Of a stretch of DNA of 64,000 bases, positions 24,901 through 36,900 are shown one piece after another. The first letter of the stretch is position 1. Every line of letters starts with the position of its first letter. Source of the DNA: Mytilus californianus (lineage: Eukaryota > Mollusca > Bivalvia > Mytilida > Mytilidae). The notes beneath the pieces were generated by a model that worked only from the letters and a program-made list of their open reading frames with translations, searched no databases and had not been told where the DNA came from. The DNA lies in the NCBI RefSeq assembly GCF_021869535.1, contig NW_026262668.1, positions 75,041,558-75,105,557 on the forward strand. Direction: 5' to 3'. The position numbers were made by a program, and so were the translations under genes.

Positions 24901-27900
24901 GATAGTGCTTATCTAGTTTACATTATATCTTAAAATGTATTTTATCATATGAACATGTTTTTATTTCTTATTGCTCCAAAAAGTATCTTAAACCCTACAC
25001 ATATTGTCATTTTTCTTTAATGACATAACAAAGGAACTTATAGCTGTTTGTTGACTTTTATTTATTAGAAGTTGAAATTTGGAGGAAAATATTCAACACA
25101 GAAAAATAAACAAAATTAGTATCTATTATATAACTTTACAGAGATCACATCTAGTGGATGTCCATCTCCAGCATCATTACCAACAAGATGTGTTGAACAG
25201 TGTTCGAGCAACCGGAATTGTAGGGGACAAAGGAAATGTTGTTATAACGGGTGTGGTCATACATGTGAGACATCTAGAACACGTAAGTACCAGGTGCATT
25301 AGATATACACGTTAACAAACAGCACCTGTTTCTGGAATAACCTTCATGAGGTTCATTCATTACCAGGCTTAAACCAACAAACGAAAAAAAAATAAAGCAG
25401 ACTGGAACATACAACAACATCTCAGTTATACGCTCCGGATTTGGGAAAGGCACACGATTTATACTTGAATCCATTATGGTCGACTTAAAAGGATCTGTCA
25501 GAATAATGTGAATAGTTCAAACAAATAATATATACACTGTAATAATCACTTAAATGACGCCTCCCGTTAATTGTTAAATTGTTAAATAAATAATGGTGTA
25601 TTTTGCATTAAAAAAATAAGAAGTTAATATATGAAATTGGTGATTGCATTTATTTCGTTTGATGATTGACTCTTTAACACATATATGTTTATTTTAAATA
25701 TTTAAAAACTTGCATCTCAAATATATCTCTAGTAAAATATGAAATTCACATCACGTCCTTTTATTTCTCATATTACTAAACATTTCTTTTTTCACATACA
25801 TTTTATATAAAACATACAGAGTAACTTTTTTCAGTGTCACGAATATTGCAGATGACAGTATATATTAAGAGAACATGGTCCTTTTTTTCATTTTTTAATA
25901 GTCATTATCTAGTTTACATTATATATAAAACTATATTTTATTTATGAAAATATTTTTAATTCTAATGGCAACAAAGCGTATCTTAAACCCTACAAATATT
26001 GTCTTTTTTCTTTAATGTTAAAACATAAGAAACTTTATAAAGTTTTTGTTGGCTTATATTTATTAGAAATTGAAATTTAGAGGAAAGTGTTCAGTTTTAA
26101 AAAAATAAACAATTATGGTTTCTTTTATATATCTATGCAGGGATCACGTTTAGTGGATGTCCATCTCCAGCATCATTACCAACAAGATGTGTTGAACAGT
26201 GTTCGAGCGACTGGGATTGTAGGGGACAAGGGAAATGTTGTTATAACGGGTGTGGTCATACATGTGAGACATCTAGATCACGTAAGAACCAGAGAAATTA
26301 GATAAACACGTTAAAAAAGAAGACCAATTTAGGTCAATTTACTTGTAGAATTTTTCAATCGTAGTTTTAGCACAGCTACCTACATTATTAAAGTAACTGA
26401 AAATTAACCAACGAAATGTATCATTTAAAACAAGTGATATTATGTCCGTGAACAGCATGTGTTTCTGAAATAACCTTCATGGGGTCCATTCGTAACCAAA
26501 ACTTTGGAAAGGCAAAAGTATAAAACGTTTTAGGGCATACGTATTACGGTCACCCTCGTGAAGTTGTTGATCGATACGATACGTCTGTGTCTCAACCAAT
26601 AGCTACATGTCTTAGCGGTTTTTGATCTTTAGATAACAAAATAGTCGCCCGATCTGCTATTCATCGATTCTGTCCTAGTTTCAATTGTGACATTTTGACT
26701 GAGTGTGGATTCGCATTGCGGAAACTGCATGCATATTTGGAGAATTTTACCCTGTCGATGCACACGCTATCTCTCGTTTTTGAGTTTAGGCGATACTAAC
26801 AGATTTTGTACCTTAATTCTTTGTTCTTTGGTTTGCATTTTCGTAATGAATTTATGAGATTTGAACATTGATAAGCTACTGTTGCGTCTAATGAAATCTA
26901 AAGCAAAACACGAAAAATTATAAGACAGACGACAAGTTAATGATATGCTCCGGATTTTGGAAACGCACACGATGTACACGTAATACCATAATGGTCGACT
27001 TGAAAGGATCAGCTTGAATAAGTGTATAGTTCTGACATAAAGTCCATTTTAAATATTATATATAATACAAATTACAAATATAATGTAATAATCACTTAAC
27101 TGACGCCACTCGTTAATTGCTAAATAAATAATGGTGCGTTTACATTAAATAAAGGAAGTTTATATATGAAATTGGTGATTCTGTGTATTTGGGTTATATG
27201 ATTGGCCTTTTTAGCGCACTTATTCATTCATGTAATAAAGGATTATTAGTAACCAAAAGTTAGAAAAGCCAAAAGTATGTAAGGTTTCAGGGAATTAAAA
27301 CATAAAAGCATATTTCTTGAAAGAGTAGAAACCGTAGGTCAGTCTATTTTACGAATTTCTCTTCAAATTAAACGTGAAAGTTTATTCATGGGATGTTCTT
27401 ATTCTTGTTCTTTCATTTTATTAAATTTAATTGTGTAACTCAGTTTTGCAAAGTTTAACATTGCCGATTTTGGCTGTTGCGGTTATACATGTTTTAATGC
27501 GATAAAGGTATTATATCATTTGCATTCGCACTTTTCGTTTTTGGAGTACCTGAAGGCGAGTTATATTTGAAATATCCTGCCCGTTCTACTTTCATTTTGG
27601 TAGTGAGCTTGCCTTGTGTTTTGGAAATCTTGTAGTCGACCTTAGCCGTGTCAAACCAAAGACTTAAAAATTGAAATGTGCTTTTTAGGATTTTAGAGAA
27701 ACCACTCGTCGGCTTAGAGTTAGAATAACGTGTCTAGGTTTTGAAAATATGTATTTTTAAAGGAAAAGAAATATTATGTTGTCTTTGTTTATATATATTC
27801 ATAACGGATGTCAAATTGATTCAATGTTCAACATTCCACATTCAACATTCAATTTTTTTCAACATTCGCTTTCAACATTCGTTTTTCATCATTCAACATT

Positions 27901-30900
27901 CGTTTTCAACATTATATAATTGTTTTCAATATTCTACATTCGTTTTTCAACAAACAAAATGAAAAAAATTACATGTTGAATGTTGAAAACGAATGTTTAA
28001 TGTTGAAAACGAATGCAGAATGTTGAAAAACGAATGTTAAATGTAGAAAACTAATGTTGAACGTTGAAAATGAATGTTGAATGTTGAAAACGAATGTTGA
28101 ATGTTGAAAACGAATGTTGAAAGTTGAAAAACGAATGTTGAATATTAAAATGGAAAAAAAATGAAAAACATTTTTGAATGTTGAATGTGGAACATATAGA
28201 TATAATTTGGTTAAATCTGGTTCAGTTTATATTTAAGTCATGTCAGACTTCAGAAAATATGAAAGAAAAAAGGAAATACAAGCCTGTAATAGCGTATCAA
28301 CTTGGAGATGTATATTCCATAATCAGGCGGTACTCAACCACAGGAGGTCTAAAAATGATAAACATTGAAAACTACATACAATGCTTAAATTAACCTGGAT
28401 ATGAATTATTTATAGAAATGATTTAAAACTTGTGAAACTATTCCTCTTTTCAGAAAATGTTAGTATTTTTCTTGTCCCTTTTAAAGGCTAAAAAGCCATT
28501 TTGGAAAGAAGTATTTGATGCTTGGAATGATCTTTAAAATAATCAAGATAAGTCTCAAATAAACACATGCAATGTATGGAAGAATAATGCAATAAAGATT
28601 TGTAATCAATCAGTTTTAAATAAAGATTGGTATCAATCAGTTTTCAATAAAGATTGGAATAAAAAAGGAGTTTGGCTGCTCATTAATGACTTGTTAGATG
28701 AATGTGGAATTTCACGACTTTGTTATAAATTTAAAAATGTATACAATAACGAAACTAATTTTCTTACATATCAAGGTTTAATTTCTGCAATAAAAACGTA
28801 TTTAAAAGAATATAATATAGGTTTCAATGATTTAGAGAGAAAACGGCCCAGTTTTGCCTTCAGTTATACAAATATTCTTTAAATCGCCGAAAGGTTGAAA
28901 AGATATGTATAATATTTTAAATAGTAAAAAGTAAAACCTTAAACGAAAAGTGTGACAAAAAGTAGTCCTTATCTTCTCAATACAAACTACTATTGGAAAA
29001 TATCCATGTAATGCCTTTTGTATTACCAAGAACTCAAAACTGCAGTGGTTTCAATACAGAATAATGCATCGAATTTTAGGCACGAATGAATTTCTCTTCA
29101 AATTAAACGTGAAAGATACAAATAAGTGCAGTTTTGGGTGTGGAGGGGGATCGAAACAATTGCACATATATACTGGACTTGTCCGTATATGTCAAAATTA
29201 TGGAAAGATCTTAACTCTTGGATATTTGAAAAGATAGAAATAGAACTAACTTTACATATAGATTTGGTTTCATTTGGTTTTCTAACGAAAACCGATAAAA
29301 ATGACATAAGAAACTTAATAATTCTGTTAAAAATTCTATATTTATAGAAGCAAATTATCATTGGAACAAACGAATATGATAGCGCTAAATATTTTTTAAA
29401 AGAAAACTTATTGATAGAAAAATATATAATTTATAAGAAGAAAAGGCTCAGTAGGGCGGAGAACTGCTGGAATCCCTGGACTCCTTTATTGTCATTACAA
29501 CAAAGATAAAGAACAGACACCATAGGTTGTACGAATTCAAAATATGTACTTTCAATCCAAGCAACCTTTGTCTTGCAATCATATTCTGATATATATCAAA
29601 CTATTTTAGCTGTGTATTATTATTTTCTTAAATTAAGGATGTACACCTCTGAGGATAAATCGATGTTGACGATTTTCATTTTTGCCTTGATCGAATGAAA
29701 CACATCATTGTTTGACGTTTCCGTGGGATTACTTTTACTGTTAAACATTTTTTTTTTCAAATTTAAATAGGTTAATTTTTGATGGCAAAATAGTGGTTGA
29801 TTTTTTTTTTCACATTTTCCGTTTATGCTGTTCATGGTATTACTTTACGAGTAACAGTAATACGTATTACAAAAAACACGGTTTTGCTGTTGCTTTGACA
29901 CTCTTTTGTTCAATTTTGAAATAACAGTTCTCATAAGCATTTACCTCTAATCTAAACGGAGGTGAGTTCTCATAAGCACATTCCTCTTATCTAAACGGAG
30001 GTGACCAATCTGGATTGTACTCGAATCAGTCGAATATACTGAAGTGTTCTTGATCAAATCTTTAAATTAATATAACCAAGAAAAGTTCGCACTCAGGCAC
30101 TTCTTCAGGTTTGTAAAGATACCACGATAACAATTGATTAATTTTGTGCATCCTAAGCTCCGTTTTTGATTTAACGTCATTTTGAAATATCCGATTCAAA
30201 ACCTTGAAAGTCAGCATTGTATGAGTACGAATAAATACGTGAAAAGATATATAACCATATATGTGTGGTATTTTTATAATCAATAGAACACTCAGACAAC
30301 TGATAAAATAAAATGACAAGCAATTCAAATGTATTACTATCTTGGGGTAGATGAACAATGAACTATAAAACTCAACTTAAAGATTATAAGAATTTAACTT
30401 ACAGTATTTCAGATATTTGATTTATTTGTTTACATTTTTGTAGATCATACAACACCGACACCCACAGCTCGGACAGTGCAAGGTATAAACTTTATAAATG
30501 TGTCATAGTTTCGTATTAAGTAACATTTTAGATATGTATTCATTCCAGTGATGTATTAATATGTAGTTAAATGTTTATTTGTACGTAACGAATTTCTATA
30601 TTGCTGGAAATGTAAGTTATATTCACGGAATTGTAATACAGTAAAGCGTTGTGTCGTCTGAATGAATTGATAGGGTTTTTTTGTATTCGTATTTCTCTTG
30701 TCATACAAAATCCGCCTCAAACTGTTGAATTCATTACCATTTCTAAAGATGAAAGCAGTAGCTTAGTTGTAATATCTAAACATATTTTGAATTCTAGAAT
30801 TAAAGGATATAATAGAAGTTTAATAGTTTATAAAGAAAATAAAGTATGTTTTTTACAATTGTCTTACTTGTTGTTACAATATAGAAATATTCCTTCCAAA

Positions 30901-33900
30901 TTGAAATAAATACAAAAGTAATTGTTCATTGCTGACTTATTTAAACAGTTGAAATACTAAGGTAATAATATTATTTCTAATTGCATTGTTTAATCTTACC
31001 ACTACCACGAGACAAAACAAAACGCTCCTTTATGCGGAAAGCGTAGAGTGAAAAGGCTGATCATTTAAGTTTTCATTCTGAATTTCTCTGCAGAATATTA
31101 ACATGACTGAAGAAAACCTTGCATGAAGATTTTGAAAATGAACATTTAAAAACAAATATTCACTGTCTTTTAAATACAGTTTTCTTTATTGGACATGAAT
31201 GTCCCAGAAAAATTAATCTTAGGAAATAGTAATACCATAAATGTATCATAGTATTGTATATGCACACTTGCCTTATAACGTGTATGAATAAAAGGAGATG
31301 TCACATGTAGCTTAAAAATATATTAAGGCCAACCAACATGTACAGTCATCAGAAATAAACGAATTTCAGTAAAATATCGAACTCAGAAACGCCCAGAGTC
31401 TACAAAAAGTAAAAAAAAGATAAAATGATGTATATCAAAGATTTTTCATAAAAACCAATTTCCCATAAGGTCGAAAACTCAATTATAGCTAAAGGCACAC
31501 TAGGTACCTGATTTCGGACAAGCATCTGCGCATGTTGCGGTGTTAAACTATGTATTCAAGATATTACCCTTTCTTCTTTTAAATCAAATGCAGTTTATTC
31601 TTTAACCAAAGGTTACATAAAAGAACATAACATTAATATCAGTAGAGAAAAAAAACACAGCTCGCCGCTTGTATTGTTTCCATCATTGAAAGACAAATTG
31701 TTCCGTTTCTGCAAAAGAATAGAATATAAAACAACAATATATACATGATCTATATCGATTGAAATGTGAAAAATTGTTCGCAATTTCTAAAAGTAATTGA
31801 AAAAGGGAGAGGATAAGAAGCTCACATGACTAATTTAATCTTGCAATATATTTACGTGCATGTACCGTGTCTAGAGCCTGGTCCGTGGTTGTCTTACGCC
31901 AGAACAAATTAAGAACTTGGTGCTGATAGCAGATCGTTGATTGTTTCTGTTCAATTTAAGATTTATTTACAACTCGAATGGACTCAGTGCGAAATAGAAC
32001 TTGACAAATTGTAGAAAACTCATTATATTTTTATGAAGACAATGTGTTATCCAACCCTCAATATATCCTAGGTTACTTTTGTCGTTTGGGTTGCTGTCTC
32101 ATGACGTATTCGACACATCAGCATTTATTCATATCAACACATGTATCTGTCAATAGAAAATCAACCTTTTCTATACTTACACTTTTTACCTATATTTTAA
32201 GGACATATCATAAATGTTGTATGAAAAACTAAGTATAGTTTAATGCATATAATGAATAAGGAAAACACTTACAAATAACAGAAATAGGTTAGTCAATTTC
32301 TCTTAGAAAAAATACAACTCAGATGTTAATTGTAATAACACTTATTTAACAGTTAATTTGCATTACCTAAATTCCTAAATAAGCTATATATGATTTGAAC
32401 ATGCAGGGATGGAATACTGGAGAGAATGGTCAGAATGGTCAACATGTTCTGTTACTTGTGGTTATGGAACTAGTTCAAGGACATGCACTAGAACTACTTT
32501 TAGATGCAGGGTTGGTAGTCGACAAATAAAGGACTGTTATAATGGTGAATGCCCACGTAAGTATTTGCAGAACATAAACTCTTTTAGAGCGCATCGACTA
32601 ATGAAGAGTGGTAACAGTAATTAATGTTCATATTAATCTTCAGATTCCAAGAAAAACAAATGCGTGTTCGGCAATTGCTTCTTTTTAGACATATTAACTG
32701 TAGTAAATTCAGTACAGTTCAGACAATTTGCTTGCAGTCAATTCAGTATTGTGAAGTAGCTTTTCATACAATTCAGTATGATGTTGATGTGCACAGGTAA
32801 ATAACAACTACTGAACAGTCTGAACATAGACTAAACAAATCTTAAGTGACTGCAAGCGAAATGTCTGACGAGATGCTAAAATCAAAAAGATCGTTTCAGG
32901 TCAAAATTTGTTACTAGTGTAGACAACTAAACTCGGGTAAAAAAATAACATTTTCAGACTTCCTCAGGTTTGTTAATATGATAAAAATTACCAATAAACA
33001 ATAATGTATATTAATTCATTGAACTGGACGCCACACTAAACTCCGAAACATATAAATTAACCAAAATTATAAAACATACAAGACTAACAAAAGCTGGAAG
33101 TTCCTGACTTGGGACATACGCAAAAATGCGGCTGGGTTAAACAGGTTTTGTAAGATGTCAATCTTCCCTATACTGCTAGACAACGTGGAATAAACAAACA
33201 CAAAGCAATACGCACAGTAAAACTCAGTTTAAGAAGCTTTTTTGCAATACCATTTCCCAAAATAAAGGTATGACATTTAATGTTCCTGTCAAAAACAATA
33301 TTACTTAATGGCAACGTCCTGTACTTAATCCTATTGATTTGTAATCACCAACAAATCATATTATAACACGGTAATTAACAACTTGCAGTAATTTTCCATG
33401 AATTTTAATCAATTTGAAAGATTAAAGTCTCAGTCTATTCTATAGATTTCAATATTTATTCAATCAAAATAATTTTATATTTTATTTCAAAAATACGTTT
33501 AATGTTCATGTGACCATGTTTATCGCAGGTCAACACTATACTAGATTCTTTACAAGTTCTTACAGAAGGATGAAAGCTCTAGATAAAAGAACACTCGTTT
33601 TGTCTAATTTATTTTTCTCTTATATATATTATTCTGTGCATGAGAAAAATTCATTCATATATATATTATACAAGTCTAAATTGAAAACAACGTTCAAACC
33701 TATGATTGCGTTGGATAAAAACCGCAATTTTTATACGTGTGCATGCAAAACAAATGTCTTGTTAGAGGGGTCTAAATACAGCACAAACAACATTTTCCAA
33801 AAGACCAAAAAAGTGAAACAGTATATTTTAACAAAATGCATTTGACTAACAGGTCGAACAACAAATGTTCTTAAACCCTGCTGACTGCCATTGGCGATTG

Positions 33901-33952
33901 CCAAATAAACGGATCACCGATGTAATAAATGGATCTTAATCATAAATTTATT

Positions 33953-33995
<43 letters not shown>

Positions 33996-36900
33996 CGTGA
34001 ACTTAAAGTGTTCAGAGCCTTTTAAAGTAGAATAGGGGTGCGAAATATACCGACATGAAATGGAACAATATTTTATAATATATTAAAACCAAACAAACGC
34101 TTAATGCGAGAGTTATAGAAATTAACGACAATTACGTAATATCAAAGTCTCTTCTACGGCAACGTTTCCCTCAGCAACGTTGCCAGAATCTTGACAAGTC
34201 CTTACAGAAGGATGAAAGCGCTAGATAAAAAACACTCCTTTTGTCTAATTTATTTTTCTCTTATATATATTATTCTGTGCATGAGAAAAATGCATTCATA
34301 TATATATTATACAAGTCTAAATTGAAAACAACGTTCAAACCTATGATTGCGTTGGATACGTAGCATTTGGTGTCACGATATCTCAGTAGCACGAGTTCGA
34401 ATCCCGGCGAGGGAAGAACAAAAAATTTGCGAAAGCAAATTTACAGATCTAACATTGTTGGGCTGATGTTTAGACGAGTTGTATATACAGAATGTACACA
34501 GCAATGTATCACTATCACTGCTGGTGATCCGATGGATAAATCTGTTGTAGAGTTGTCACTGGTTCAGAAGTACTTATATATATATATATATGTAAATTGC
34601 CTAAAAATGTAATTTAACACACTATTTAGTATGTAAATATTAAAATGTTAAAAGTATTTACAATGCGATAAAACATAAACGCAATATTTCGCTAGACAAA
34701 CTAGCTTCATCGAGCGTGCATCTACCCAGGTGAAATCGGATGTTTTTATGTCTTCTGAAGGCAATGACTGGTGGTGAGGATCATGGTACAAAACCAACAA
34801 ACTTCAACCACAAATTTCGTAATTAGATAATCTTGAACTTCATCCAAACTTTGAATTAATTACAAGGCAGCAAAATTCATGTACAATGAGCTGCAAAAGT
34901 TTCTTATCTGCATCGATAGATGCACGCTCGATGAAGCTAGTTTGTTTAGCGAAATATTGCGTTTATTTCTTATCTCATTGTAAATATTTTTAACATTTTA
35001 ATATTTACATACTAAATAGTGTGTTAAAATTACATTGTTAGGCAATTTATAATTTCATTTGTGTAATTGTATTAATCTTTGTACTAATTAATCCACACTC
35101 AAATAGATTTGTATGTTATGTGTTGCTATTTATAGGCACTTATATATATATACACGCATCAACTAGAAACACTTTTCGTTATGAAAAAATGGACTTACGG
35201 TTGGGACATTCTCCAAAAGAATCAATAGAAAAGCAATCGTGACAATGAAGTTCATTTTTGTTGTCATTCACAAGGCTGTAAAGAGGGGCGAAACTACTTA
35301 TCTGTCTGTCGGTCTCTATTTATACGTCCGTTACTCAATCTACCTTTTATATGTAACGATCCTCTATTAAGTGTCAATATTCAGTGGGAATATTTTTCAT
35401 CGAGTATTGTTTCCAATATCTTTCGCTAAACTACAAATAATTTGACAACTTTGCTGGAGATTTGGGGAATTTTATCTTTACCATTTTAAACCCTACTCAT
35501 TTGAAAGCGTTTAATCGAATGATTAAAGACTTTATAGGATTGCTTACTATTCTATGCAATAATTTTTATTTGACAATTTTGGAAGGTTGCAGGTGAATTC
35601 GGCCTATTGAAGCATGATGTCAATTTGTGAAAGCTTCTAATATAATTTAAGAAAGGGAGATGTGGTATGATTGCCAATGAGACAAATCTCTATTATAGAC
35701 CAAAGGCCGTGGAAGTATTTTTCAGAAAATCTTTAATGGCTAGTGATATTGTTGTTTTTTTTTTTCTTTTTTTCTGCGTTTGGTTAATATTACCCTCTGG
35801 TACGACATCATTTAGCGGGACGTAGTGATCTTGACTATTTGTTTTCTGTTATGAATTCATTAGTCCAAATGATTTCCTATTAGTCTACATGTAAAGTTTA
35901 TCTTTCTATACGGATTTTTTTTAAAGAAATTGTTTTTATAAATATGTCACTTTTTGTATGTCAGTAACTTATGAAGGATTTTTATAAAACGGCTTCTTAT
36001 ATAGATTACTTATAATATCTTTCATTGATCAGATGAAATGTATTACTGATTCCCCGCTTGTGTGTACCATTGTACCACTTTTGATGGGAAGTGATAAACA
36101 TATAAAATGAGTCAACATGTTCAGATGTTCAGTAAAATGTCCCGAGTGTTCTTGTGTATTAACAGGCACACCTCATACACGATGGAATAAAGAAGACATG
36201 ATACGACCTTTGTTATAATTCTTTAAACCTTCCCTTTTCATTCATTGATGTAAAAGAAAAATAAAACATTTTCAAAATGCATATTTCTTACAAAATACTC
36301 TCTTTTTGATTATTGAATTAAAGTACAAAAGACGGAGGATGCATTTGTGTTTAAAACTTGTTGTGAATGGTATATAAGCTTTCTAACCATATGCAAGGTG
36401 GAGATTTGTACCCATGTATAACCATTTCATGTGTTGTGCCTGCACTAAGTAACACTATCTAAACCATGTGTTCTCCGTTGGTGTTTGTCTTTCCTTCATC
36501 GTCTGCATTTTTGTCGGAGGGGTCGGGTTGTGGTGGTTGGTTTGCTCTTTTGAAGTGTTTTTTGTTGTTGTTATTCCTGTTATCATGTTTGTCTTTTAAC
36601 CATAACGTATGATTGCATGTGTGTAAAGAGCAGAAATCTACAAAAAGTGTAATACTTGTAATTTGACAATGGTATGTCAAATAAATTCAAAATTAGTCAC
36701 ACACATACCAACGTTAGACATTCAGCTTATAGAGATAATGTCCCTGCTACTCAGACTTTATAAAACGTCACCAGTGTCTGAGCAGAAAGTTGATGAACAA
36801 GGGTTATGTCAAAGAATGTCTCGTCCTTTTTCAAAAAAGTTCATCGGAAGATACCAAGACCTTGTTGGTAAATATTCCGTATCAATTTCACAAATAATAT

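Noticed and set aside
25079..25315. Open frame of 78 codons over WAP exon 1 in another frame
   Set aside because: It is a shadow: the frame with eight Cys and matching splice phases is the WAP domain. The same shadow appears at 26087-26305.
25142..26281. Calling the WAP domains active elafin-type inhibitors
   Set aside because: The loop between Cys2 and Cys3 has only three residues, so the known inhibitory loop is missing. Their role is left open.
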